Assembly: GCF_003340495.1 (NCBI RefSeq)
Contig: NZ_QASA01000001.1
Location: 4,340,001 to 4,404,000, forward strand
Length of the DNA stretch: 64,000 bases
Origin: Adhaeribacter pallidiroseus
GTDB taxonomy: Bacteria > Bacteroidota > Bacteroidia > Cytophagales > Hymenobacteraceae
Direction of reading: 5' to 3'
The position numbers and the translations under genes were made by a program. Below the pieces are notes generated by a model. It did no database searches and was not told the DNA's origin. It was given only the letters and a program-made list of their open reading frames with translations. Shown piece after piece: positions 45,481-54,035 of this stretch (the first letter of the stretch is position 1; each line of letters opens with the position of its first letter).

Positions 45481-47397
45481 ATGCGCGTAGTACTTTTTTT
45501 AAATTTTTTCTTAGCCAGCTTGTTTATACCGGCGGTGCAGGCGCAGGTTGCTCCGGATACGTTAACCGGCGAAGATCTGGCCGAAGTGCAGATTATTGGA
45601 CAGCACCATCCGCGCTATACTTTGGGCTCCCGCGAAACCCACCTGGATTCGGCGTATTTACAGATAAACAACGCCAACTCGCTGGCCGAGGTGTTGCAAA
45701 GCCGCACGCCGGTTTACTTAAAAACTTACGGCAACGGCATGCTGTCTACTATTTCGTTTCGGGGTACCTCGGCCAGCCAAACGGCGGTTTTGTGGAACGG
45801 CTTTAACATTAACTTACCCACCCTGGGGCAAACCGATTTCTCGCTGATTCCGCTAACGGCCGTGCAAGGCGTACAATTGCAGCACGGATCGGGCGGAGCT
45901 AATTTTGGCACCAGCGCCATTGGCGGCGCCGTTATTTTATCATCCCGTACTAATTGGCAACCTGGCTGGCAACTACAAGCCCAACAAGATGCAGGAAGCT
46001 TTGACTCGTACTTTAGCCAGTTGGCCGGCAAGTACAGCACTAAAAAAGTAAGCCTAGAAACCAGCTTTTTCCGCCGCGAGGCCCAGAATAACTTTAAATT
46101 TAAAAATACTACCCAATTTGGCGCGCCGGTTCAACGCCAGGAAAATGCCGCGCTGCACCAATCCGGTTTTACCACCAATCTGAGCTGGCGGATAAATGCC
46201 CGCAATACCTTGGCTATCCGGAACTGGTACACTGATAACGATAATCAATCGCAGTCCAACATGGTGGCCGCTAATACGCACGCCCAACTGGCCAACCGCA
46301 ACTGGCGGCTTATGAGCGAATGGAACCACCACAGTAATGTAGGTTTAACGGCTATCCGGGCGGCTTACTTTGCCGATTACATGCTTTACCGCGACGATAA
46401 TACCAACTCCGAAACCCAGGTAAATACCTACCAAATTCAAGGCGAGCAAAACTTTATTCTGGCGAAAAAAATAAACGTAGATGCGGGGGGCGAATTACAA
46501 TATTTTACCGCCGACGTAGATGGCTACGGTAAAAAAGTAAACGAAACCCGTGCTTCCGGTTTTCTATTGTTTCGCTACGATCCTTTAAATTTTCTGCACC
46601 TGAATTTAAATCTGCGGCAGGCTTTTGTGACCGGATTTAATCCGCCGCTGGCGCCAACTACCGGTTTTACCCTAGATGTATTTTCCCGCAATCATTATAC
46701 CTTGGGCTGGAAAGGATCGGTTTCGCGGGGCTACCGGGTGCCGACTTTAAACGACCGGTACTGGCCCACCGGCAATGCCGCTTTAAAACCCGAAAACAGC
46801 TACAACTACGAAACCGGCCTCACCTACAAATATACCCGAGGCATATTCACCGCCGAATCCGAAGTAACTGCTTACCGCATGCCAGTCGAAAACTGGATTC
46901 AGTGGTTACCTTCGGCCAGTACGGGAGTGTGGTCGCCGCAAAATTTAAAAAAAGTACTGGCTACCGGGGCCGAGGTATCGGGCAAAGCTTCGTGGCTGCT
47001 CTCCACGGGCAAAATAAGTACGGGCTTTAACTACAGTTACACGTCATCCAAGCAACAGGAATCGTACACGAGTTCAACGGAACCTACCGGCAAGCAGCTG
47101 ATTTACGTGCCTTACCATACGGCCACCGCTTACGCCGATTTAACTTACAAATTGTGGTTGCTGACGGCTAATTACCAGCTTACCGGCCAGCGGTTTACTA
47201 CCGCCGAAAACACCCGCACGTTGCCGGCTTACGGCTTATTTACGCTTTACGGCGGTAAAACCATCCGGTACCACAAAGCCCGGTTCCAAATTATGGGCCG
47301 CGTCAATAACCTGACAAATAAAGTGTATCAGAATTTAGAATACTACGCCATGCCGGGCCGCCATTATAACCTGAGCCTGCGGTTCTTTTTGCATTAA
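45481..47397 (+). CDS. BtuB-like TonB-dependent vitamin B12 receptor
   Basis: This outer-membrane transporter has about 638 residues from the ATG at 45481, which gives the signal peptide MRVVLFLNFFLASLFIPAVQ followed by AQ. An ATG at 45433 is in frame but adds a non-signal-like stretch. The plug domain is visible as LAEVQIIGQHHPRYTLGSRE (TonB-box region), SISFRGTSA-type and LWNGFNINLPTLG, and GSGGANFGTSAIGGAVIL. A 22-strand barrel follows, with the conserved LKPENSYNYETGL and the C-terminal RFFLH with aromatic residues. The B12 riboswitch in front makes cobalamin or a cobinamide the likely substrate. A BtuG-like gene follows after 81 bases. Confidence 0.92.
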   Translation: MRVVLFLNFFLASLFIPAVQAQVAPDTLTGEDLAEVQIIGQHHPRYTLGSRETHLDSAYLQINNANSLAEVLQSRTPVYLKTYGNGMLSTISFRGTSASQTAVLWNGFNINLPTLGQTDFSLIPLTAVQGVQLQHGSGGANFGTSAIGGAVILSSRTNWQPGWQLQAQQDAGSFDSYFSQLAGKYSTKKVSLETSFFRREAQNNFKFKNTTQFGAPVQRQENAALHQSGFTTNLSWRINARNTLAIRNWYTDNDNQSQSNMVAANTHAQLANRNWRLMSEWNHHSNVGLTAIRAAYFADYMLYRDDNTNSETQVNTYQIQGEQNFILAKKINVDAGGELQYFTADVDGYGKKVNETRASGFLLFRYDPLNFLHLNLNLRQAFVTGFNPPLAPTTGFTLDVFSRNHYTLGWKGSVSRGYRVPTLNDRYWPTGNAALKPENSYNYETGLTYKYTRGIFTAESEVTAYRMPVENWIQWLPSASTGVWSPQNLKKVLATGAEVSGKASWLLSTGKISTGFNYSYTSSKQQESYTSSTEPTGKQLIYVPYHTATAYADLTYKLWLLTANYQLTGQRFTTAENTRTLPAYGLFTLYGGKTIRYHKARFQIMGRVNNLTNKVYQNLEYYAMPGRHYNLSLRFFLH

Positions 47398-47478
47398 AGC
47401 TAACCCCCATTAAAATTTAAATTTTACGCTTACACCAATCAAATTACACCTTACTAATTTTATTTAACCCAATTAACT

Positions 47479-48567
47479 ATGAACAAAAATTTAGTAAACC
47501 GGTCGTTTCTTCTGGGTATTTACCTAACGGGCAGTATTTTCTTGAGCAGTTGCCAGGACGATGACTCGGGCAGCACGGTTACGCCTCTTAAAGGTGCCTA
47601 CGAATCGGGCGTTTTGGTAGTAAACGAAGGCAATTTTCAAAAAGGAAACGGCGAAATCAGCTTTATCAATAAGCAAAGTAAAACCGTAGTAGACGATGTG
47701 TTTCTGACTGAAAATAACCGGCCTTTGGGCGATGTGGTACAATCCATAACGGTAAACAACGACAAGGCTTACGTGGTGGTAAACAACAGCAACAAAATAG
47801 AAATTGCTGATGCCAATACGTTTAAATCGCTGGGCGTAATTAATAATCTGCAATTACCCCGCTACATGGTAGTGGCTAACAACAAAGGTTACGTAACCGA
47901 GTGGGTTAGCTTTAGCGGCAACGGCCGGGTTGCGGTGATTGATTTAGCTACCAATGCTGTTACCAAAACCATAGCGGTAGGCGTTTTACCGGAAAAGCTA
48001 CTAGCCTTAAATAACAAAGTTTACGTGGTTAACTCCGGCGAAAACACCGTTTCGGTAATCAACCCTACTTCGGATGCCGTGGAAACCACCATAACCGTAG
48101 ATGGATCGCCGAACAGCCTGGTGGCGGATGCGAACAAAAAGTTGTGGGTATTGTGCGGCGGCGAAAAAAATTACAACTCGGATTATACCATCGACGAAAA
48201 CACCAGCACTCCCGGCAGTTTCGTGCGGCTTAACCCGGCTACCAACACCAAAGAAGCTACCTTAACTTTTACTTCCAAAACTTTATCGCCGGGCGATTTA
48301 GTAGCCAATGGCGCGGGAAACAAATTATATTACCAATACGGTGGCAAAGTTTACCAACAAGATATTACCGCTACTGCATTATTAACTACTCCTTTCATAA
48401 ACCGCAACTTTTACGGCATTGGCGTAGACCCCACCGATAATTTAATCTACGGCGGCGATGCCGGCGGTTTTGCCGCGGCGGGCAAAGTAGTACGCTTTAA
48501 CCCTACTGGAGCAGCGGTAGATTCTTTTACCGTAAGTATTGGCCCGAGCGAGTTCTTATTTAAGTAA
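47479..48567 (+). CDS. BtuG-like surface beta-propeller lipoprotein (YncE/DUF5074 type)
   Basis: This 362-residue lipoprotein has a lipobox Cys at residue 25 (IFLSSCQDDD) followed by acidic residues, as in surface-exposed proteins. The body is a seven-bladed YncE-like propeller (GVLVVNEGNFQKGNGEISFI, VDDVFLTENNRPLGDVVQSI, NKVYVVNSGENTVSVINPTS, ISIGPSEF-type end). In Bacteroides, BtuG proteins of this kind sit on the BtuB receptor and bind B12 extremely tightly. The position after a BtuB-like gene under a cobalamin riboswitch supports the same role here, by analogy. A strong terminator follows. Confidence 0.85.
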   Translation: MNKNLVNRSFLLGIYLTGSIFLSSCQDDDSGSTVTPLKGAYESGVLVVNEGNFQKGNGEISFINKQSKTVVDDVFLTENNRPLGDVVQSITVNNDKAYVVVNNSNKIEIADANTFKSLGVINNLQLPRYMVVANNKGYVTEWVSFSGNGRVAVIDLATNAVTKTIAVGVLPEKLLALNNKVYVVNSGENTVSVINPTSDAVETTITVDGSPNSLVADANKKLWVLCGGEKNYNSDYTIDENTSTPGSFVRLNPATNTKEATLTFTSKTLSPGDLVANGAGNKLYYQYGGKVYQQDITATALLTTPFINRNFYGIGVDPTDNLIYGGDAGGFAAAGKVVRFNPTGAAVDSFTVSIGPSEFLFK

Positions 48568-48582
48568 AAATTTAAAAAAAGT

Positions 48583-48627
48583 AAAAAAGAAACCCGGCTG
48601 ATTATGTACCAGCCGGGTTTCTTTTTT
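48583..48627. terminator. strong bidirectional terminator
   Basis: A stem of 17-18 bp (aaaaaagaaacccggctg at 48583-48600 with cagccgggtttctttttt at 48610-48627) has a 9-base loop. It separates the B12 operon from the small lipoprotein gene on the other strand. Confidence 0.92.
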
Positions 48628-48656
48628 ACTTTTTTGGTAAAATCAAGAATACTTTC

Positions 48657-48935
48657 CTACTGATCTACCTTACCGTCGTTATCCGCATCGCGCGCTCCAC
48701 TGTCTGGGTCAACTTTCTGGTAGGTTTTATTTTTGTCCATATCCAGGCTATCTGGTCTGCCCGATACCTCTGTTTCCGTGTTATTCATATTTTCCGGATC
48801 TTTATCTTTGGCCCCGCTATCTTCTACATTGGTGTCTCCGTCTTTGGTGCCGGTGCTACAGGCCGAAAAACTAAGCGCAGTTCCTAGTATCAGTACCAAA
48901 CCGAATTGTTTTAGGGTTTGCCGTATTTTTTTCAT
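48657..48935 (-). CDS. small acidic lipoprotein of unknown function
   Basis: These 92 residues start with MKKIRQTLKQFGLVLILGTA and end the signal peptide in a lipobox with Cys26 (LSFSACSTG). The mature part is very acidic and Asp/Asn/Lys-rich (NVEDSGAKDKDPENMNNTE; PDSGARDADNDGKVDQ) and ends in a DxDxDG-like stretch, DADNDGKVDQ. That resembles a calcium-binding EF-hand/dockerin-type loop but is a single motif. I do not recognise a family. The ATG start and signal peptide make it a real gene. Terminator at its 3' side is shared with the B12 operon. Confidence 0.8.
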   Translation of the reverse strand: MKKIRQTLKQFGLVLILGTALSFSACSTGTKDGDTNVEDSGAKDKDPENMNNTETEVSGRPDSLDMDKNKTYQKVDPDSGARDADNDGKVDQ

Positions 48936-49143
48936 GGTCTTTTTTTAGTTAAGCTGAACGTTAAATCTGGTGCGAAGCCCGGTTTACAGGCACACCGGGT
49001 TTATTCGGTTATGTACGGCAGCCCGGTTGAATAGTTGAAGCGGTATTTTCCCAGGCAAGTTATAAACCCGGACAAGCGCAATCTGAGCGGAATCTGTTAA
49101 TTTTGGGAACGGTCTTTTTGTGGCAACCGTAAAATTTAACTCG

Positions 49144-49419
49144 ATGAAGAAGCAAAACGTACCCAAAGTTGCAGCCAAAAAACCAGCGCGTAAAAGCCGG
49201 CCGCTTATAGATAAAGCTAACTTGCGGCGGCAAGTGCTTATTATTTTCATCATTAGCTTCTTTATTGCCACCGCTTTAATTTTGTACGTTTTCGGTTTTC
49301 CGCCCGGATTTTTTAAACGTTTATTCAGCGCTACTTTTGTCTTTTTTCTGTTGATTAGCATTACCGTTCTGGGAATTATTCCGCTGGTAAACTATGTTTT
49401 TAATCGCTGGCTGCGCTAA
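49144..49419 (+). CDS. small two-helix membrane protein
   Basis: The protein has 91 residues from the ATG at 49144 (a GTG at 49120 is also open). A very basic N-terminal tail (KKQNVPKVAAKKPARKSRPL) is followed by two membrane helices, VLIIFIISFFIATALILYVF and FVFFLLISITVLGIIPLVNY, separated by a short loop, and ends in NRWLR. The tail would stay in the cytoplasm. No family is recognised. It has no obvious operon partner. Confidence 0.7.
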   Translation: MKKQNVPKVAAKKPARKSRPLIDKANLRRQVLIIFIISFFIATALILYVFGFPPGFFKRLFSATFVFFLLISITVLGIIPLVNYVFNRWLR

Positions 49420-49526
49420 CCGGTATAAACAATTACTTGAATTTCGGGTTTTAATAGTTGTTAAGAATGGCATTTAACCTGGTTGCCTCTTAATATCGTA
49501 TATTATTAGAGCATAGCTCTTAAACC

Positions 49527-50092
49527 TTGGAAACAACTACTCTATATATTAAAAACATGGTTTGTCCGCGCTGCATCAGCACGGTAACCCGTGTTTTACA
49601 GGAACAAGGCTTACAGGTAAATGAGGTACAATTAGGTTACGCTGAAGTGGCGGGTCACCCGGATTTAGCCCAAATTGATGCCGCCTTACAGCCCGAAGGT
49701 TTTACTTTATTACAAGACCGGGACCGGCAATTAGTCGAAAAAATTAAAAATACCTTAATCGATTATTTACAGCATTTCGAAACAGCCTACCAACCCGTTA
49801 CTACCTCGGTGTATTTAGCCGAAAAACTCGATACTGATTATTCTTACTTGAGCAAAGTGTTCTCGCGCCTGGAACCTTTTACCATCGAGAAGTATTTTAT
49901 TTTATTGAAAATTGAGCGGGTAAAAGAGTTGTTGTCTTATGGCCAATTAACTTTAAGCGAAATTGCGCACCAATTGCAATACAGCAGCGTGCAGCACTTA
50001 TCCAATCAGTTTAAAAAATTACCGGCCACTCGGTAAGTGAGTATAAAAACGCCATTCAACCAATGCGTACCCCTTTGGATGCTATTGGTTAG
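49527..50092 (+). pseudogene. HMA + AraC-type regulator, C-terminus lost by a frameshift in an A-run
   Basis: The open frame from the TTG at 49527 gives 169 residues: an N-terminal heavy-metal-associated-like domain (YIKNMVCPRCISTVTRVLQE, with Cys-x-x-Cys) and an AraC-type helix-turn-helix part (LAEKLDTDYSYLSKVFSRLE; LTLSEIAHQLQYSSVQHLSN). It ends abruptly as QFKKLPATR. If one more A is read in the run of six A at 50013-50018, the frame continues as KKITGHSVSEYKNAIQPM and so on to a TAG at 50090-50092, which is what this family should look like. So the gene is either truncated by a one-base loss, rescued by -1 slippage on the A-run, or affected by a sequencing error. The role is likely sensing copper or a similar metal, given the His/Met-rich protein and CDF exporter downstream. 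Confidence 0.82.
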
Positions 50093-50140
50093 ATTAGCGA
50101 TTCAGAAAAAAACCTTTTCTAGCTTTTGGTTAGTGTTATT

Positions 50141-50176
50141 TAGTAGCAAACGGGAAACTAGTAGCAAACGGGAAAC
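50141..50176. repeat. perfect 18-bp tandem duplication
   Basis: The unit tagtagcaaacgggaaac occurs at 50141-50158 and again at 50159-50176. Confidence 0.95.
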
Positions 50177-50220
50177 AAGCTACCATCGTCTTACTGGTAA
50201 TTAAATCTCCTCTGGCTGAT

Positions 50221-50430
50221 TTTTGGAGCCTTTGCAAGTCTCCAAGCACTGGTGCTACCTAGGTTGATCAGTAACCCGTTTGCCTCGTAGCCGGCGGGCC
50301 CCGTTTGGCTCTTCCGCACTCGCTAGCCTCTCTTTCCTCGACTCCGTCTGCGGAATTTTGCTGCGCAAAACCGAAACCCTAGCAGGTGCTCCACAGCCAA
50401 ACTGATGTCAGTTGCTCTTAGCTACCGTAA
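50221..50430 (+). repeat. dispersed ~200-bp repeat, copy 1
   Basis: The copy is recognisable by tttgcctcgtagccggcggg, cgtttggctcttccg, ctctttcctcgactccgtct, gctgcgcaaaaccgaaaccc and agccaaactgatgtcagttg. The pieces gtttggct and agccaaac are complementary about 95 bases apart. A close copy is at 58250-58470 and an inverted, more diverged one at 50591-50795. Confidence 0.85.
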
Positions 50431-50590
50431 TTACCTTTTTTAGAGTATTAAAACCTGAGTGTTCTAACCAATTTTTTAAAAATTTCTTAGGAAAAGGAAC
50501 CAGGAGATTCAATTTTAACGCTTCTGCTATTAGATTACATAGTAAATATTATTTCTACATTCTCCTGTTTAAACTATTTAAGTCAGAATA

Positions 50591-50795
50591 GCCGGAGCTC
50601 AGAGAAGATGACATCAGTTTGGCTCAGGAGGGCCTTCTAAGGTTGTGGTGCGCAGCATTGTGAGGCACGAACAAAACAAGCTTAGACCCGCCCGGAAGAG
50701 CCAAACGGGGCCCGCCGGCCAGGAGGCAAACTCAGCCTGTGCCAACACGATGGAACCTGTGAATGGGGACGGGAACCGGCTCCAAAGAACTGCGC
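50591..50795 (-). repeat. dispersed ~200-bp repeat, inverted copy 2
   Basis: On the - strand it reads ttctttggagccggttcccg, tttgcctcctggccggcggg, cgtttggctcttccgggcgg, accttagaaggccctcctga and gccaaactgatgtcatcttc. Its middle (about 50640-50680) differs from the other two copies. Confidence 0.8.
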
Positions 50796-50994
50796 CTAAT
50801 TAATGAAAGCTAACTAGCACCTGAGCCTGGAGACTTGAAAAGGCTTCAAAGAACAACCGTAAATGATAAAGCTCCATTCTATTCGCTCACATACTACATT
50901 CTTAAAAATGTAGTTGAACCCGGATTTTATACATTGTTGCCTGAATTGTGTTAAACTCTTAAGGCCTGGTAGCGTTAATTTTACAACAGAATTA

Positions 50995-52545
50995 ATGCTT
51001 AATCTTATGCTTCAGAATACCCTAATAACTGCTCTTATTTTGTTGACTCTGAGTAGCTTTTCGGTGCAGGCCCAGCACGAACATCACCAGCACCAACCTG
51101 CCACGAACCAAACTAAACCAGCTGAAACCACGAAGCCCACGGCACCGGCCGAGAAGAAAACGGCTCCAGAAGCTACTCCGGCCAACCACGAGCATTACCA
51201 GGCCCAGCCAGCTGCTCCGGTCACGGATACCACGCACCAACACCATCAGGGTACGATGCCCAACCATCAGGCTGGCACCGATACCACCAAAGTAGACCAT
51301 AGCCACCACAGCAGCATGATGCCGGGCGGCAAGCACGATATGCCCGCCATGACCCACGCGTTCTCGCGCAGCTTGCCCATGAACCGGAACGGCTCCGGTA
51401 CTGCCTGGAACCCCGACGAAACGCCCATGTATATGTACATGAAACACGCCGGCAACTGGAACATGATGTTTCACGGAAGTTTGTATTTGCGCTACACCAG
51501 CCAGGACCTGTTTAACACGGGCAACCGGGGCAGTAGTAAACTGGATGCGCCTAACTGGTTTATGGCCATGATTCAGCGGCCGGTAGGCAAACGTGGGTTG
51601 TTTAATTTCAACGCCATGCTTTCCCTGGACCCCATTACCGAAGGCAAACAAGGCTACCCTCTGTTATTTCAGTCCGGCGAAACGTATAAAGGCCAGCGGC
51701 TCGTGGACCGGCAGCACCCCCACGATCTTTTCTCGGAATTATCCGTTGCTTACACCCACCAAATTAATCCGGATGTAGATGTTACCGCTTACTTTGGTTT
51801 ACCCGGCGAACCGGCTTTGGGTCCGGTGGCGTTTATGCACCGTATTTCCAGCTTTAACAACCCCGACGCGGTATTGGGCCACCACTGGCAGGATGCCACC
51901 CACATTACTTTTGGCGTAGCTACCTTGGGGGTACGATACAAAAACTGGAAACTGGAAGGCTCCAGCTTTACCGGCCGCGAACCCAACGAAAACCGTTACG
52001 GCATTGATAAACCGTTGTTTGATTCGCATTCGTACCGTTTAAGTTACAACCCCACCCGCAGTTTAGCGTTGCAAGTATCTAGGGGTTTTATTCATTCGCC
52101 GGAAGCTTTGGAACCCGAAACCAACGTAGACCGTACCACGGCATCGGTGCTGCACAGCAAAATGCTGGGCGATAACAAGCACATCACGTCGGCGCTGGTT
52201 TGGGGCTTAAACGATGCCGGCCACGACCACCGGGAACATTCTGTTCTGGCTGAGAGCAACTTGCAACTGAACAAAACCGGCATTTACGGCCGCTACGAAT
52301 GGATTCAGAAAACACCCGAAGAACTAAGTTTACCGCAGTTTGAACACGACGAAATTTTTAACGTGCACGCCTTCACCTTAGGCGTAAGCCGCATAGTAGC
52401 CCAGCAATGGAACACCGATCTAAGCCTGGGTTTGCAAGGCAGCGTGTACGCGCCGGGTGCTGAGTTAAAGCCTATTTACGGCAAGGTACCCGTATCCGGC
52501 GAAGTTTACCTGCGGATAAATCCTTCGCTGATGCGCATGCATTAG
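50995..52545 (+). CDS. His/Met-rich outer-membrane-type protein, probably copper-linked
   Basis: The protein has about 516 residues from the ATG at 50995 (signal peptide MLNLMLQNTLITALILLTLS to VQAQ; the ATG at 51007 is also possible). An open frame back to a TTG at 50914 adds no signal. The mature N-terminus is strikingly rich in His (HEHHQHQPA, THQHHQGTMPNHQ, VDHSHHSSMMPGGKHDMPAM) and Pro/Thr. The rest looks like a beta-barrel (MMFHGSLYLRYTSQD, HDLFSELSVAYTHQINPD, FTLGVSRIVAQQW, VYLRINPSLMRMH). Such His/Met-rich tails bind copper or zinc ions. The neighbours, an HMA-AraC regulator before and a CDF exporter after, fit a metal-handling group. The exact function is not known to me. Confidence 0.8.
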   Translation: MLNLMLQNTLITALILLTLSSFSVQAQHEHHQHQPATNQTKPAETTKPTAPAEKKTAPEATPANHEHYQAQPAAPVTDTTHQHHQGTMPNHQAGTDTTKVDHSHHSSMMPGGKHDMPAMTHAFSRSLPMNRNGSGTAWNPDETPMYMYMKHAGNWNMMFHGSLYLRYTSQDLFNTGNRGSSKLDAPNWFMAMIQRPVGKRGLFNFNAMLSLDPITEGKQGYPLLFQSGETYKGQRLVDRQHPHDLFSELSVAYTHQINPDVDVTAYFGLPGEPALGPVAFMHRISSFNNPDAVLGHHWQDATHITFGVATLGVRYKNWKLEGSSFTGREPNENRYGIDKPLFDSHSYRLSYNPTRSLALQVSRGFIHSPEALEPETNVDRTTASVLHSKMLGDNKHITSALVWGLNDAGHDHREHSVLAESNLQLNKTGIYGRYEWIQKTPEELSLPQFEHDEIFNVHAFTLGVSRIVAQQWNTDLSLGLQGSVYAPGAELKPIYGKVPVSGEVYLRINPSLMRMH

Positions 52546-52767
52546 AAAACCAGCGGGCGGGTATACGCAGTTTTTTAGATCATAAGTTTACCTGCCCTAC
52601 GCAGATTTTTTTTAAATTTTACCGTAATTTAACCCTTATTATCCGCCTTTTGCGTTATTAAATTAAAGCTTAAAAGGCTTCGCGAAAGTTAGTTTAACTT
52701 ATCATTTACTTTAATTAGTAATTTACATAGCTAACAACGAACAACTAATAACCAACAACTACTTAAC

Positions 52768-53688
52768 ATGCACTCCCACGATCATTCTCACGGCGCCCAT
52801 CACCACCACGAGGTGCCTACCAATTTAACGCGGGCTTTTGTTATTGGTATTGCTTTAAACGTAGTATTTGTTATGTTGGAAGCAGTTACCGGTTTCTGGT
52901 TGCACTCGTTGGCTTTGCTCACCGATGCCGGCCATAATTTAAGCGATGTGGCCAGTCTGGTTTTAGCTTTACTGGCTACCCGGTTAGCCACCAAAAAAGC
53001 CACCGACGATTATACCTACGGTTTTAAAAAATCAACTACACTAGTATCGCTGTTTAATGCGGTGTTGTTGCTGGTAGCCGTGGGCGCCATTGGCTGGGAA
53101 GCTTTTCAACGTTTGGGGCAACCGCAGGAAGTAGGCGGTCAGTACATTGCGTACGTGTCGGGAATTGGCATTTTGGTGAACGCCGGTACGGCTTTACTTT
53201 TCTTGCGCGATAAAGACAAAGATTTAAACGTCAAAGGCGCGTACCTGCACATGGCCGCCGACGCGCTGGTATCGTTGGGGGTAGTAATTGCGGGTATTGC
53301 CATTTACTTTACCAACTGGTTCTGGATAGATTCCGTGATTAGTCTGGTTATTATTGCGGTAATATTGTGGAGTACCTGGAGCTTACTCACCGAATCTTTA
53401 AAACTTTCCCTGGATGGTGTACCCAGTGGCGTAAACTTACCGGCGATCCGGCAATTGCTAATTAATTTTCCGGGCGTAAAAAATGTGCACGATTTACACA
53501 TCTGGGCCATGAGTACTACCGAAAATGCGCTCACGGCTCACCTGGTAGTACAGGAAAACACCTCCGATACTTTACTGGCGCACATCCGCGAAGAGCTGGC
53601 CCATCATCACCAGATTAACCACGCCACCATCCAGATCGAAAAAGTAAACCAACCCGTTTGCGAACAAACCTGCGAACACGCTCATTAG
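52768..53688 (+). CDS. cation diffusion facilitator (CzcD/ZitB-type) exporter
   Basis: This 306-residue inner-membrane metal/proton antiporter has six helices. A His-rich N-terminus (HSHDHSHGAHHHHE) is followed by transmembrane segments with the metal site LALLTDAGHNLSDVASLVLA (HxxxD type) and the second site AYLHMAADALVSLGVVIAGI (again H and D). The C-terminal cytoplasmic domain is about 210-300 (VKNVHDLHIWAMSTTENALT). These motifs match the zinc/cobalt/cadmium CDF group. The ATG start at 52768 is clear. A 222-base gap separates it from the His/Met-rich gene, so it probably has its own promoter. Confidence 0.94.
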   Translation: MHSHDHSHGAHHHHEVPTNLTRAFVIGIALNVVFVMLEAVTGFWLHSLALLTDAGHNLSDVASLVLALLATRLATKKATDDYTYGFKKSTTLVSLFNAVLLLVAVGAIGWEAFQRLGQPQEVGGQYIAYVSGIGILVNAGTALLFLRDKDKDLNVKGAYLHMAADALVSLGVVIAGIAIYFTNWFWIDSVISLVIIAVILWSTWSLLTESLKLSLDGVPSGVNLPAIRQLLINFPGVKNVHDLHIWAMSTTENALTAHLVVQENTSDTLLAHIREELAHHHQINHATIQIEKVNQPVCEQTCEHAH

Positions 53689-54035
53689 AGTAATTTTTTA
53701 AATTTTTATGAATTAGCCGAAGCTTCCAGGCGCTTTAACGGGAATCTATATTCTTCAGAAACTATCGTACCCGCAAGTTTCACAATAATTAAAAAATGGA
53801 GATTCGAGATAGGCAATGCTTGATACAAACAGCCAATAAGAGTACTTGCTAGCAGGATGATTTTAAATGGTTTTTTATCATTTAATGTCGGCATTCAGAA
53901 GTAACCTATTTCGCTACGTAGCCAAATAGGTTACTTCTGAATGACGAAAAAGAGGCAGAATAGCACTGTTTTTAATTTTATTATCTCGAAAGCCCATTAA
54001 ACATAAGGTAAAGTTCGACTCTCGGTTAATTTTAT
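53689..54035. other. intergenic region with a full palindromic repeat
   Basis: These 347 bases lie between convergent genes. The only clear structure is the repeat at 53891-53946. A 62-codon frame on the - strand (53706-53894) has a hydrophobic start but no other support. Confidence 0.5.
53891..53946. repeat. palindromic repeat family A, full copy with compensatory changes
   Basis: The left arm cattcagaagtaacctattt and right arm aaataggttacttctgaatg pair perfectly around cgctacgtagcc. Relative to the copy at 41511 the left arm has gaagtaacc instead of gaggaacc-type bases, and the right arm carries the matching changes. Confidence 0.9.

Larger units (their letters stand above)
50093..50994. 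other. repeat-filled intergenic region splitting the metal gene group
   Basis: About 900 bases between the HMA-AraC gene and the His/Met-rich gene hold no supportable gene. They contain an 18-bp tandem repeat at 50141-50176, one + copy of a long dispersed repeat at about 50221-50430, and an inverted copy at about 50591-50795. The 160 bases between the copies are AT-rich and unrecognised. Confidence 0.65.

Noticed and set aside
50221-50795. Insertion sequence with terminal inverted repeats
   Set aside because: The two inverted copies enclose only about 160 bases without a transposase frame, so no IS can be claimed.
51022-51651. Long 209-codon open frame on the - strand
   Set aside because: Antisense shadow of the His-rich coding part; His codons read backwards give Val/Met codons without stops.
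53706-53894. 62-codon open frame on - strand with a hydrophobic start
   Set aside because: Ends close to the palindromic repeat and has no other support; the hydrophobic stretch can arise from AT-rich sequence.
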